A stretch of DNA of 64,000 nt, from positions 1,240,001-1,304,000 of the forward strand of contig NZ_FOQV01000001.1 in NCBI RefSeq assembly GCF_900113835.1. Direction: 5' to 3'. This DNA is from Allobosea sp. OK403 (lineage in GTDB: Bacteria; Pseudomonadota; Alphaproteobacteria; Rhizobiales; Beijerinckiaceae). Below are positions 1 through 8,726 of the stretch, one piece after another. Positions within the stretch are counted from its first letter, which is position 1. Every line of letters begins with the position of its first letter. The position numbers were made by a program, and so were the translations under genes. The notes beneath the pieces were generated by a model. The model was not told the origin of the DNA. It saw nothing but the letters and a program-made list of their open reading frames with translations, and made no database searches.

Positions 1-430
1 TCCGAAAAACGTGCCCATGGTCGGCGGGCAGTTCCTGATGGCGCTGCGCGAACGCATCGCCAGCGATCGCGCATTGCTGATCGGCTATGGCAGGTCGGTC
101 GCGAAGGCGTCCGTCTTCCTCGCGGCAAGTCCGGGCGGCGGGGCGCGCGCCTTCCTGAAAATGTATCCCGAAGCGGCGCCGCGCGGCTCCAACGAGGAGG
201 ATGCGATCAAGTCGGTGCTCGTCGCGATCTCCCGGCGCATCAAACTCTACGAGCCGCCCTATCAGGGCGCCAAGATCGGCAGCATCAATCCGGAGGAGTT
301 TCGGATCGAGGCGCAGATGAACGACATGAAGATCGGCTCCTTCGACGGCTTCTACACCAACGAGCTGATCGATGAGATCAACCGCTTCGATCGTGAGGAG
401 ATCAAGCGGCAGGCGCAGTCCTACGCATGA
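1..430 (+). CDS. ABC transporter substrate-binding protein, C-terminal part (gene runs off the left edge)
   Basis: The reading frame is open to the window edge, so only about the last 142 residues are present and the true start lies upstream. The visible part aligns along its whole length with the C-terminal third of the binding protein at 1331-2401. Shared blocks include GGQFLM, LYPE-APRGS-EE, ISRRIKLYEPPY-GAK-GSI and YTNELIDEIN. It is therefore a paralogue of that NMT1/SsuA-like periplasmic protein and probably binds a small organic ligand for an ABC importer. Its stop overlaps the next start as ATGA, showing one operon with the amidohydrolase. The ligand is unknown. Confidence 0.85.
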   Translation, partial: PKNVPMVGGQFLMALRERIASDRALLIGYGRSVAKASVFLAASPGGGARAFLKMYPEAAPRGSNEEDAIKSVLVAISRRIKLYEPPYQGAKIGSINPEEFRIEAQMNDMKIGSFDGFYTNELIDEINRFDREEIKRQAQSYA

Positions 431-1287
431 GCATCGGGGCCACGGAGATGGACGCTTCGACGGCGCTACGCATCGATGCGCCTGCCGCTGTCGGGATATG
501 CGACACGCATTTCCATGTCTTCGGCCCCTATGACCGCTTCCCGCTGCCGCATCATCCCTCCTATGCGCCGCAGGAGGCGACGGCTGCGGCCTATCGCCAG
601 GTTGCCGAACGGCTCGGCATCGACCGGATGGTGGTCGTGCAGGGTGGCTGCTACGGCACCGACAACGCGGCGATGCTCGATGCGGTGCAGGTGCTGGGTC
701 CCGGTCGGACCTGCGGAATCGCCATCATCGAGGGGACCACGACCGCGGCAGATCTCCGCCGGCTTGACGAAGGCGGCGTACGCGGCATCCGGCTCAACGC
801 CATATCGGACACGCGCATCGACGCCGACGCTATCCGGACCCAGGCGAACATGATCGCGGAGTTGGGTTGGCACATCCAGTTCCACGCGCGCGCCGATCAG
901 ATCGTGCAGCATGCGGCGCTGCTTCGCGATCTGCCTGTCGACGTGGTGATCGATCATTGCGGCCGGATCGATCCGCGCGGAGGCCAGGATCAGGAGGCGA
1001 TGCGGGCGATGCTGGACCTGCTCGCGACCGGGCGATGCTGGATCAAGCTGATCAGCTACCGATCGCTTCCAGCTGGCGGCAAGGGCGACGAGATGGCGCC
1101 GTTCCTGCGGCGCTTCGCAGCCGCCGCGCCGGAGCATTGCCTCTGGGGCACCGACTGGCCACATCCGCTGATGGAGGTCGTGCCTGACACGCAAAGACTA
1201 TTCGAAGAGCTCTGTAGCGTTTTTGACGAGCCTTTTCGCAAGAAGATTTTCAGCAAAAACGCTGAACGACTCTATGGCTTCAAGTAA
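427..1287 (+). CDS. Amidohydrolase family protein, 2-pyrone-4,6-dicarboxylate hydrolase-like
   Basis: A 286-residue TIM-barrel metal hydrolase. The N-terminal DTHFHVFGP motif (about residues 26-34) supplies the HxH metal ligands, and WGTDWPHP near residue 240 carries the C-terminal aspartate typical of the PF04909 group that includes LigI. These enzymes hydrolyse lactones or related carboxylated rings without always needing a metal. The start at 427 overlaps the previous stop (ATGA), implying translational coupling to a binding protein. Between two importer binding proteins it probably acts on the imported compound. The precise substrate cannot be read from the sequence, and a generic lactonase is equally possible. 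Confidence 0.85.
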   Translation: MSIGATEMDASTALRIDAPAAVGICDTHFHVFGPYDRFPLPHHPSYAPQEATAAAYRQVAERLGIDRMVVVQGGCYGTDNAAMLDAVQVLGPGRTCGIAIIEGTTTAADLRRLDEGGVRGIRLNAISDTRIDADAIRTQANMIAELGWHIQFHARADQIVQHAALLRDLPVDVVIDHCGRIDPRGGQDQEAMRAMLDLLATGRCWIKLISYRSLPAGGKGDEMAPFLRRFAAAAPEHCLWGTDWPHPLMEVVPDTQRLFEELCSVFDEPFRKKIFSKNAERLYGFK

Positions 1288-1330
1288 CGGCTCGCGTATC
1301 GGGCCCAATCAGCAAGAAGGGAGAGAAACC

Positions 1331-2401
1331 ATGACGACACGCAGAGAATGGCTTCTGGCAAGCGGCGCCTTCGCCGCCGCACTGACAATGGGACCACGCT
1401 CGTCCTTCGCTCAGGCGACGCGGACCGTAAAGGTCGGCGTCGGGCTGAAATCGCTCAACTCCAGCGTTATCAACCTGCTGATCGGCGAGGCACTCGGCTA
1501 CAATGCCGAGGAAGGCTTCAAGGTCCAGGGGCTGGCGCTCGGCGGCAACGCCAACGTCCAGGTCGCGACCGATAAGGGCGATGTCGATGTCGGCATCGGC
1601 GTGCCCTCTTACGCCCTGCCGATCCTGGCCCGCAACGAGTGGGGCAGCGCGCAATGGTTCTACCAGTACACCTACCCCTATAAATGGGACATTGCGGTCA
1701 AGCCCGGCTCGACCGCCAAGGCCTATACCGACCTCAAGGGTAAGAATATCGGCGTCTCCGATTTCGGCGGCACCGAATATCCGGTCACTCGCAACGTGCT
1801 GAAATCGCTCGGTGTCGATCCCGACAAGGATGTGAAATGGACGGCCGTCGGCGCCGGCGTACCGGCTGGCGTCGCCCTGCAGCGCGGCGCCATCGACGCC
1901 CTCGCCTATTATGACACCGGCTTCGGTATCATCGACGGCGCCGGCATCCCGCTGGAGCTGCTGGCGCGCCCCAGCAACCTGCCGATGATCGGCGGCCAAT
2001 TCCTGATGGGCCTGCGCCAGAGGATCCAGGCCGAGCGCGATCTCTTCATCGGCTTCGGCCGTTCGACCGCCAAGGCCTCGCGCTTCATCCTGGAAAACCC
2101 CGCGGCCGGCGCGAAAGCCTTCCTCAAGCTCTATCCCGAGACCGCCCCGCGCGGCTCCACCGAGGAACAGGCCGTGAAGTCGGTGCTGGAGGCGATCAGC
2201 CGGCGCATCAAGCTCTATGAGCCGCCTTATGCCGGCGCCAAGATGGGCAGCATCAGGGTCGACGAATTCATCACCGAGGCGAAGATGAACGACTGGGCCA
2301 TCGCCGACTTCTCAAGGGTCTACACCAATGACCTGATCGACAAGATCAACGACTTCGACGTCGAGAAGATCAGGGCGCAGGCGCGGTCCTTCAGCGGATG
2401 A
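1331..2401 (+). CDS. ABC transporter substrate-binding protein (NMT1/SsuA-like)
   Basis: A 356-residue periplasmic binding protein. I take the ATG at 1331, preceded by a GGGAG-type ribosome site, because it starts a clean export signal: a twin arginine (TRREWLL), a hydrophobic stretch and an SFAQA cleavage site. An in-frame start at 1223 would bury this signal. The mature part has the two-lobe layout of NMT1/THI5/SsuA proteins, including LKGKNIGVSDFGGTEY and GRSTAKASRF. It is a close paralogue of the protein truncated at the left edge. No permease or ATPase lies downstream, so they must be upstream of the window or elsewhere. The ligand is unknown. Confidence 0.88.
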   Translation: MTTRREWLLASGAFAAALTMGPRSSFAQATRTVKVGVGLKSLNSSVINLLIGEALGYNAEEGFKVQGLALGGNANVQVATDKGDVDVGIGVPSYALPILARNEWGSAQWFYQYTYPYKWDIAVKPGSTAKAYTDLKGKNIGVSDFGGTEYPVTRNVLKSLGVDPDKDVKWTAVGAGVPAGVALQRGAIDALAYYDTGFGIIDGAGIPLELLARPSNLPMIGGQFLMGLRQRIQAERDLFIGFGRSTAKASRFILENPAAGAKAFLKLYPETAPRGSTEEQAVKSVLEAISRRIKLYEPPYAGAKMGSIRVDEFITEAKMNDWAIADFSRVYTNDLIDKINDFDVEKIRAQARSFSG

Positions 2402-3105
2402 CGCCGGCGCTTTCGACACAGGACGGGCGCGCGAAACGCGCGCTCGTCACCGGCGTGAGCTCCGGCATCGGCGAGGCGATCGCGAAGCGATTGCTCGCCG
2501 AGGGCTGGAACGTCGTCGGATTCAGCCGCAGCACGCCCGCCTTCGCGGATCCGGGGCTGGCACACGAGCCGGTCGACCTCTTCGACAGGGAGGCACTCGC
2601 CCTCGCGCTTGAGGGCCTGGGTCCGCTGGACGCCATCGTCCACGCCGCAGGCATCCTGCGCGTCGGCCGGCTCGGCGAACTCGATCCGGAAAACGCGCGA
2701 ACGATGTGGCGGCTCCATGTCGATGCGGCAGAACAGATCGTTGAGGCGCTTGTACCGACCCTGCCCGATGGCGGGCGCATCGTCCTGCTCGGCAGCCGCA
2801 CGGCCGCCGGATCTCCCGGGCGGGCGCAGTATGCTGCGACCAAGGCCGCCGTCGTGGGTATGGCCCGTTCTTTCGCCATCGAGTTGGCTCCACGGCAGAT
2901 CACGGTGAACGTCGTGGCGCCCGGCGCAACCGACACGCCGATGCTCAGGGACCCAAGACGGGCATCGGTCGCGCCGAAGATGCCGCCGATCGGCCGCCTC
3001 GTGAAGCCGGAGGAAATCGCTGCGACCACGGCGTTCCTGCTCTCCGAAGGCGCAGCCAGCATCACGGGCCAGCAGATCATCGTCTGCGGCGGGGCCTCGC
3101 TTTGA
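2398..3105 (+). CDS. SDR family oxidoreductase
   Basis: A 235-residue classical short-chain dehydrogenase. The cofactor motif TGVSSGIG is at about residues 18-25, an HAAG motif follows, and the catalytic YAATK has Tyr145 and Lys149. The C-terminal SITGQQIIVCGGASL matches the usual SDR ending. It is somewhat short because the beta2-alpha3 region is compact. The start overlaps the previous stop (ATGA), so it is the last gene of the binding-protein/amidohydrolase operon. It probably oxidises or reduces a hydroxyl or keto group of the imported compound. NAD or NADP preference and substrate are not clear. Confidence 0.88.
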   Translation: MTPALSTQDGRAKRALVTGVSSGIGEAIAKRLLAEGWNVVGFSRSTPAFADPGLAHEPVDLFDREALALALEGLGPLDAIVHAAGILRVGRLGELDPENARTMWRLHVDAAEQIVEALVPTLPDGGRIVLLGSRTAAGSPGRAQYAATKAAVVGMARSFAIELAPRQITVNVVAPGATDTPMLRDPRRASVAPKMPPIGRLVKPEEIAATTAFLLSEGAASITGQQIIVCGGASL

Positions 3106-3199
3106 GCAGCCTGCGTCATCGGTCGGCCCTCACCAAACGCTATACGGCATGACCGAACCGAAATGTGGTATGAGGAGGCCTGCGTCCGCGCGATCTCAG

Positions 3200-3219
3200 G
3201 GCGCCCTCGAGCGGGCGCC
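3200..3219 (+). terminator. Possible GC-rich hairpin after the SDR operon
   Basis: GGCGCCC pairs with GGGCGCC across a 6-base loop, in the gap between the SDR stop and the convergent GntR gene. There is no run of T after it, so this is a weak terminator candidate, or a stem shared by both converging units. Confidence 0.35.
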
Positions 3220-3274
3220 ATTATAGGACGGGACAGTCAGATGCAGTGAGGCCGTCCAAACTGGGGGCTTCATT

Positions 3275-4048
3275 TCAAGTAGCCACCGTGTCGGCCAAGG
3301 TGCGATTCTTGGAATTGGCGATATGCTGTCGCATTGCCTGCCTGGCGCGGTCGGGGTCTTCTTCCAGGATGGCGCGGTAGATCTCCACGTGCTCATCCTG
3401 GACCATGCGCAGCCGTGCATGGGTGCTGCTCAAAGCCAAGCTGCGCATCACGCGCATGAAGTCGAAGATTTGCATCGACAGGGCCTGCAGGCTGCCGGCA
3501 AACAACTCGTTGCGGCAAGCTACAGCCACGGCCTGGTGGAAGCGCAGGTCGGCCGCGTGGCCGATCTGGCGCGTCTCGATGGCTTGAGCCAGTTCGTCCA
3601 GCGCAGCCTGCATTTCCTCCAGGTCTTCATCGCTCCTTCGGCTGGCCGCGAGGTAGGCCGCGTCGCCTTCGATGGCGCTGCGCAGCTCCATGCAGCGCAG
3701 CAGTTCTGGCAGCCCGCCGATGGGCGCCAATTTGAACAACTCGGCATCGCGGCGTAGCCGCACGAACGAGCCGGCACCCCGCTGGGTTTCGACCACGCCA
3801 TCCGCGTGCAGTCGCGACACGGCTTCGCGCACGACCGGGCGCGACACGCCAAAGGCCTCGCACAGCTCCGCCTCAGAGGGCAGCTTGCTGTTCACCGGGA
3901 ATCGCCCCGCGGTAATCAGCTTATAAATCTGCGTGTAGATCTGCTCGGCCAGGCGCGGAGCACGCGCCGCTTTGGCTCCCAGCAAGGCGTTACCCCCGCG
4001 CAGATCGCGTAGATCCCGCAGTGCTGAAGAGGAGGAGCGTCGAGCCAT
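3275..4048 (-). CDS. GntR family transcriptional regulator with FCD domain
   Basis: A 257-residue FadR-type regulator. The winged helix (about residues 28-95) has the GntR signature LPSEAELCEAFGVSRPVVREAV followed by L-A-DGVVETQRGAGSFV. The C-terminal half is an all-helical FCD ligand domain with the conserved Asp/His metal positions (LRFHQAV). FCD proteins usually bind organic acids and repress a neighbouring catabolic operon. It is transcribed divergently from the UxaA/Bug/GST genes across about 420 bp holding repeated ACAACTT half-sites, and is the likely regulator of that operon. No strong ribosome site precedes the chosen ATG. The inducer is unknown. Confidence 0.9.
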   Translation of the reverse strand: MARRSSSSALRDLRDLRGGNALLGAKAARAPRLAEQIYTQIYKLITAGRFPVNSKLPSEAELCEAFGVSRPVVREAVSRLHADGVVETQRGAGSFVRLRRDAELFKLAPIGGLPELLRCMELRSAIEGDAAYLAASRRSDEDLEEMQAALDELAQAIETRQIGHAADLRFHQAVAVACRNELFAGSLQALSMQIFDFMRVMRSLALSSTHARLRMVQDEHVEIYRAILEEDPDRARQAMRQHIANSKNRTLADTVAT

Positions 4049-4075
4049 TCTTCGACGGGAAACATGCCTATGGCC

Positions 4076-4108
4076 AAGTTGTCAACCTAATATCATGCAT
4101 TACAACTT
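4076..4108. promoter_or_regulatory. Inverted repeat, candidate GntR operator
   Basis: AAGTTGT (4076-4082) is the exact inverse of ACAACTT (4102-4108), 19 bp apart, just upstream of the GntR start. The same ACAACTT half-site reappears at 4370-4388 in front of the UxaA gene, which fits binding at both promoters. Confidence 0.5.
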
Positions 4109-4202
4109 GTCATGTTAACGCGCGCGGCCACTCCATTGAAGAGGGGCGCACGTTGGTTCTCGCTGTTGCGTTGCCCACGGCGAGCAAGGTGATCGCAGGC
4201 CG

Positions 4203-4237
4203 CCTTGTCCGCCCACGCGCAGAGCGGGCGGACAAGG
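4203..4237. promoter_or_regulatory. 12-bp stem-loop in the GntR-UxaA intergenic region
   Basis: CCTTGTCCGCCC pairs perfectly with GGGCGGACAAGG across 11 bases. It lies mid-way in the 420-bp divergent region. No T run follows, so it is more likely an insulating or leader structure than a standard terminator. The rest of the 4049-4467 gap shows no gene. Confidence 0.4.
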
Positions 4238-4368
4238 CCTCTCAGCATGGGCGAACCGATGCTCATGCAGGCCGATCCGCTGCAAGAATGCTCGATTTGT
4301 GCGTGACTGCCCGGCCTTGCGTGGCTGCGCGTTGGGCGCCCTCACGCTGTGCCAGAAGGGCGAAACCT

Positions 4369-4388
4369 AACAACTTGACTGACAACTT
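4369..4388 (+). promoter_or_regulatory. Tandem ACAACTT half-sites ahead of the UxaA operon
   Basis: Two direct ACAACTT copies (4370-4376 and 4382-4388), separated by GACTG, sit about 80 bp before the UxaA start. They match the half-sites next to the GntR gene. Their overlap with an A/T-rich stretch suggests repressor binding over the promoter. Confidence 0.45.
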
Positions 4389-4467
4389 TATATCTCGGTA
4401 GGCTCGATTGGCTTTGACTGAAGCGATGCCGGGTCATGCGGCGGCGCCGAACGCACCGGGAGAAACC

Positions 4468-6018
4468 ATGAGCCAAGAGAGCCCCGCGGCCATCGTCATC
4501 AACAACCCCGTGATCCGCATGCACCCGGCGGACAACCTCGTCATAGCTCGCCTCGACCTTCCCCCCGGCGTGCCGATCGCGGACAGCGGCCTGGTCTCAC
4601 TGCAAGCGGTTCATGCCGGCGACAAGATCGCCTCGCGAGCCATCGCTAAGGGCGAACCCATCCTCAAGTATGACACCACTATCGGGTTTGCCCTCACCGA
4701 CATCGCGCCTGGTGATCCGATCGGCTCCAACCGCATCGAATACCGCGAGTTCGACCGCGACTACGCGTTCTGCGAGGCCTACCAGCCATCTGCGCTGTTG
4801 CCGGAATCCGAGCGCGCCACCTTCATGGGCTTCGTGCGCGAGAACGGCCGCGCGGCCACGCGCAATTACGTGGGGGTGATCGCCACCGTGAACTGCTCGG
4901 CCACCGTTATCCGCAAGATCGCGGAGTGGTTCACGCCCGAGCGACTGGCCGACTATCCCAACGTGGATGGCGTCGTGGCCTTCGTGCACAGCACCGGCTG
5001 CGGCATGGAGCAGACCGGCGAGCCGATCGAACTCCTGCGCCGCACGATCGGCGGCTACATCACGCACTCCAACATCGGCGCAGCGCTGGTGGTGGGCCTA
5101 GGCTGCGAGCGCAACCAGGCCACGCAACTGCTGGCCTCGCAGGGGCTGCAGGAGAGCGAGAGCCTGCGCGTGCTGACCATGCAGCAGGTCGGCGGCACGC
5201 GCGCGACCATCGACGCCGGAATCGAGGCCGTGCGGCAGATGCTGCCGATCTGCAACCGAGCCACCCGCCAGCGCATGCCGGCCAGCCACCTCAAGGTGGG
5301 CCTGCAGTGCGGTGGCTCGGACACCTTCTCGTCGATCACCGCCAACCCGGCGCTGGGCCGCGCGGTGGAAATCCTGACGCGCCACGGCGGCACCGCCATC
5401 CTGTCGGAGACGCCCGAGATATACGGCGTGGAGCACACGCTGACGCGCCGGGCCGCCACGCCGGACGTGGCGCAGAAGCTGGTCGATCGCGTGCGGTGGT
5501 GGAAGCGCTACTCCGAGGGCCGCGACGTCCAGATCAACGGCAAGGTCGCTCCGGGCAACTCGGATGGGGGCCTGGCCAACATCTTCGAGAAGTCGCTGGG
5601 CTCGGCCATGAAGGGCGGCACCGGACCGCTGATGGAGGTCTACAAATACGCCGAGCCGGTCACGGCCAGTGGCCTGGTGTTCATGGACACACCGGGCTAC
5701 GATCCGGTTTCCGCCACCGGGCAGATCGCTGGCGGCGCCAACCTGATCTGCTTCACCACCGGCCGCGGCTCGATGTTCGGCGCCAAGCCGGCCCCGTCGA
5801 TCAAGCTGGCCACCAACTCGCCGATGTACGAGCGCCTGTCCCAGGACATGGACATCAATTGCGGCGAGATCCTGGACGGCACGGCCGACATGGAGGCCAT
5901 GGGCCAACGCATTTTCGAACGGATTCTGGCGATCGCTTCCGGCGAGGAGAGCAAGAGCGAAAGCCTGGGTCTGGGCGACAACGAGTTCGTGCCCTGGCAG
6001 ATCGGCATTACCGGCTGA
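4468..6018 (+). CDS. UxaA family hydro-lyase (altronate/galactarate dehydratase type)
   Basis: A 516-residue enzyme from the ATG at 4468, which has GGGAGA just upstream; an alternative TTG at 4408 adds 20 unconvincing residues. The first 90 or so residues form an SAF domain. The rest is the altronate/D-galactarate dehydratase core, with VAFVHSTGCGMEQTGEP, GLGCERNQ, GLQCGGSD and PGYDPVSATGQ. Cysteine positions are consistent with an iron-dependent lyase. These enzymes dehydrate sugar acids to 2-keto-3-deoxy acids. It leads an operon with a Bug binding protein and a GST and is divergent from a GntR/FCD gene, pointing to sugar-acid or related hydroxy-acid use. The exact substrate is uncertain. 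Confidence 0.9.
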   Translation: MSQESPAAIVINNPVIRMHPADNLVIARLDLPPGVPIADSGLVSLQAVHAGDKIASRAIAKGEPILKYDTTIGFALTDIAPGDPIGSNRIEYREFDRDYAFCEAYQPSALLPESERATFMGFVRENGRAATRNYVGVIATVNCSATVIRKIAEWFTPERLADYPNVDGVVAFVHSTGCGMEQTGEPIELLRRTIGGYITHSNIGAALVVGLGCERNQATQLLASQGLQESESLRVLTMQQVGGTRATIDAGIEAVRQMLPICNRATRQRMPASHLKVGLQCGGSDTFSSITANPALGRAVEILTRHGGTAILSETPEIYGVEHTLTRRAATPDVAQKLVDRVRWWKRYSEGRDVQINGKVAPGNSDGGLANIFEKSLGSAMKGGTGPLMEVYKYAEPVTASGLVFMDTPGYDPVSATGQIAGGANLICFTTGRGSMFGAKPAPSIKLATNSPMYERLSQDMDINCGEILDGTADMEAMGQRIFERILAIASGEESKSESLGLGDNEFVPWQIGITG

Positions 6019-6055
6019 CCGCCCGACTACCCATTCCCACGACGGAGGCAAGGCC

Positions 6056-7036
6056 ATGATCAAGACGGCCATGATCAAGACCGCATCCAAATTGGGCTTT
6101 GCCATGGCGCTGTTCGTCAGCGCCTTCGCCGCCTCGGCGCAGAGCGACCGATCGATCGTTCGCCTGGTCGTGCCATTCAATCCCGCTGGCGGGTCCGACC
6201 TGTTCGCGCGCGTAATCGCACCCGGCCTGTCCGAGGCCCTCAAGCAGACCGTGATCGTGGAGAACCGCGCCGGCGCCGGCGGCGTGATCGGCGCAGACCA
6301 TGTGGCCAAATCGGCACCGGACGGACGCACCTTCCTAGTGTCCGACTCTGCCGCCTACACCGTGAGCCCGTCGCTCTATCCCAGCTTGCCGTACGCGGCC
6401 AAGGACCTGACCCCGGTGGTGGACATTGCGCGCTTTGCCAACGTGCTGATCGTGCCGGCCAATTCACGCCTCAACTCGCTGGACGACGTGCTCAAGGCTG
6501 CGCGCAAGGATCCCGGCAAGCTGACCATCGCGTCGGCCGGCCCCGGCAGCAGCCCCCATCTTACGGCCGAGAAGTTCCAGGCCGACGCGAAGATCAAGCT
6601 TATCCACGTGCCCTACAAGGGCAGCGGGCCGGCCATCGTCGACACCATCAGCGGCCAGGTCGATATGGTGTTCAGCGGCCTGCCCAGCGTCTCCGAATAT
6701 CTGAAGAGCGGCACGGTGAGGGCGCTGGCGATCGCCTCGCTCCAGCGCTCGCCGTTCGCGCCGGAGGTGCCGACCATGTCGGAGGCCGGCGTGCCGGGCT
6801 TCGAGTCGATCATCTCGCAGGGCCTGTTTGCACCCGCCGGGACACCGGACGATATCGTGGCCAAGGTCAATGCCGTGGTGAACCAGATCATGGGCGGCAA
6901 GGAGATGGCGGCTCGTGCACAACAGCTCAGGGTTGAGCCGCGGGCCTATACCTCTGCCGAGTACAAGGCCTGGCTGGAGGACCAGACAGTCGCTTGGGCA
7001 AAGCTGATCAAGGATGCGGGCATCAAGCTCCCGTAA
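6056..7036 (+). CDS. Bug family (TctC-like) tripartite tricarboxylate transporter binding protein
   Basis: A 326-residue exported binding protein. It has an N-terminal signal (MIKTASKLGFAMALFVSAFAASAQS) and family blocks VPFNPAGGSDLFARV, QTVIVENRAGAGGVIGA, HVPYKGSGPAIVD and EAGVPGFE. A GGAGG ribosome site precedes 6056; the repeated MIKTA makes a second start at 6071 possible. Bug proteins capture carboxylates in the periplasm for TctAB, but no TctA or TctB is in the window, so it is an orphan here. It follows the UxaA gene by 37 bp. The family is greatly expanded in Burkholderiales, which supports transfer. Confidence 0.92.
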   Translation: MIKTAMIKTASKLGFAMALFVSAFAASAQSDRSIVRLVVPFNPAGGSDLFARVIAPGLSEALKQTVIVENRAGAGGVIGADHVAKSAPDGRTFLVSDSAAYTVSPSLYPSLPYAAKDLTPVVDIARFANVLIVPANSRLNSLDDVLKAARKDPGKLTIASAGPGSSPHLTAEKFQADAKIKLIHVPYKGSGPAIVDTISGQVDMVFSGLPSVSEYLKSGTVRALAIASLQRSPFAPEVPTMSEAGVPGFESIISQGLFAPAGTPDDIVAKVNAVVNQIMGGKEMAARAQQLRVEPRAYTSAEYKAWLEDQTVAWAKLIKDAGIKLP

Positions 7037-7078
7037 TGGCCGCAGGCAAAGCACGGACAAAGAGGGACTGGCGAAAGC

Positions 7079-7696
7079 ATGATTGATGTGTACGCATGGG
7101 GGACCACGAACGGTCTCCGCGCGACGCTCGCGATGGCCGAGTGCGGGATCGCGCACCAGGTGATCCCGGTTGACCTGAGCCGCAAGGCGCACAAGACGCC
7201 GGAGTATCTGGCGATCAACCCTGCCGGCCAGATCCCGACCATCGTCGACCATGGCGCGCCGGGCGGGCCACGGGTGCTGGCACAATCGGCCGCCATCGTG
7301 CTGTACGCCTGCAACAAGGCCGGCCGCCACATTCCGACGGACGAGGCGACCCACTACACGGCGATGCAATGGTGCATGCAGGCCGCCACCGACATCGGCG
7401 GTGCCAGCGCCGGTCTGCAGCAGGTGGCGGTGGTCGCGCCCGAGAAGGTGCAGAGCACGGTCGACCTGTTCGAGCAGCGCTTCATTCGCTATTTCGGCTA
7501 CGTGAACCAGCAGCTGCAGGGCCACGATTTCCTTGCCGGCGACTTCTCGTTCGCCGACATCATGTTGTACCCCAACTACGTGCTGCGCCGCGCGCTGATC
7601 GAGCGATTGGCCGATCTGCCCCACCTGCGCGCCTGGGCCGAGCGCATCGCGCAGCGGCCCGGCGTACAGGTCGGCATGCGGTTGCTGGAAGCGTGA
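7079..7696 (+). CDS. Glutathione S-transferase family protein
   Basis: A 205-residue protein with a thioredoxin-like N-terminal domain (about 1-80; NPAGQIPTIVD and QSAAIVLYA mark the glutathione-binding cis-Pro and Ser region) and a helical C-terminal domain (GHDFLAGDFSFADIM, the usual N-capping motif). It is 42 bp after the Bug gene and is probably cotranscribed. GSTs in catabolic operons often open rings, dehalogenate or remove glutathione adducts; which applies here cannot be decided. The N-terminal active residue is not obvious (YAWGTTNG). Confidence 0.88.
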   Translation: MIDVYAWGTTNGLRATLAMAECGIAHQVIPVDLSRKAHKTPEYLAINPAGQIPTIVDHGAPGGPRVLAQSAAIVLYACNKAGRHIPTDEATHYTAMQWCMQAATDIGGASAGLQQVAVVAPEKVQSTVDLFEQRFIRYFGYVNQQLQGHDFLAGDFSFADIMLYPNYVLRRALIERLADLPHLRAWAERIAQRPGVQVGMRLLEA

Positions 7697-7863
7697 GATG
7701 AACAGCGCAGAAGCACTTGTGCGCACGCTGGCAGCCTGCGGACGCGGGCAGCCCTTGCTGTTGCCGCCACGAGGCTGGCATCCATAACCAGCGACGCAGC
7801 CGATTGGGGCCTTCCGTACTCCAGGTCAAAGGCAGCATTGGTCGGTGATAGCCTCGACTGCGC

Positions 7864-8679
7864 TCAGGCCGGCAGGCCGAACTGCTGACGCGAGGCCTTG
7901 TCGAACATTCGCGCAGGCATCAACCGCCGCAGCAGGCTGATCTGCCGCGCGACCTTGCCGACGGGATAGCGTTGCCGCTGGTGTGTGGCCGTGGCCGCCA
8001 GAAGCACTGCCTGCGCCACTTTCGCGGGAGTATCAGCCGTCAGCATGGATTTCTTGTAGAAATCATGCACCCAGGCGCGCCCCTCGTCGTACGCCTTCAT
8101 GGTGGAATCAGGCTCCAGCGAGCTTTGATCGAAACTGCCCTGGACGGCCCCCGGCTCGATCAGCGAGACGCGCACATTGAAGGCGCGGATTTCGTGGTCG
8201 AGCGACTCCGAATAGCCTTCGAGCGCGTGCTTGCTTGCCGCGTAATACGCCGAGTACGGCGCCGGCACGAATCCCAGCGCCGAACTCATGTTGATGATGC
8301 GTCCTGCTCCGCGACTCCGCATCGAAGGCAGCACGGCGTTGGTCATCCGGATGACACCGAACAGGTTGACATCGAACAGGCTCTGAACCTGAGCGACCGA
8401 GGATTCTTCGGCACCCCCAAATAGGCCCAGCCCGGCATTGTTGACGAGAACGTCGATACGCCCGGTGTTTGAGAGCACCGTCGATACCAGCGAAGCCACA
8501 GAGGCTTCATCCGTTACGTCACAAGCCAGCATCGAGACCAGGCCCGGGCCTTTACCGCTGGTCTTGCGGCTGGTGCCGAAGACCGTGAAGCCGGCTCGTG
8601 CCAAGGCTTCGGCGCTGGCTTGGCCGATACCGGATGAGGCTCCCGTTACGAGAGCGGTCTTTTGAGAATTCGAGTTCAT
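7864..8679 (-). CDS. SDR family oxidoreductase
   Basis: A 271-residue classical SDR from the ATG at 8679, which has CGGAGA upstream; an extra 10 residues are possible from 8709. TGASSGIG is at about residues 12-19, NNAG follows, and YYAASKHA carries the catalytic Tyr and Lys. The C-terminal KVARQISLLRRLMPARMFDK is typical of the group of SDRs controlled by TetR repressors. It is transcribed away from the TetR gene at 8788 across a short A/T-rich region with a clear palindrome, so it is the likely target of that repressor. Substrate unknown. Confidence 0.9.
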   Translation of the reverse strand: MNSNSQKTALVTGASSGIGQASAEALARAGFTVFGTSRKTSGKGPGLVSMLACDVTDEASVASLVSTVLSNTGRIDVLVNNAGLGLFGGAEESSVAQVQSLFDVNLFGVIRMTNAVLPSMRSRGAGRIINMSSALGFVPAPYSAYYAASKHALEGYSESLDHEIRAFNVRVSLIEPGAVQGSFDQSSLEPDSTMKAYDEGRAWVHDFYKKSMLTADTPAKVAQAVLLAATATHQRQRYPVGKVARQISLLRRLMPARMFDKASRQQFGLPA

Positions 8680-8726
8680 CGCCGTCTCCGAAAGCGCTGG
8701 AGCTACCACCAGCGACCTGCTATTGA

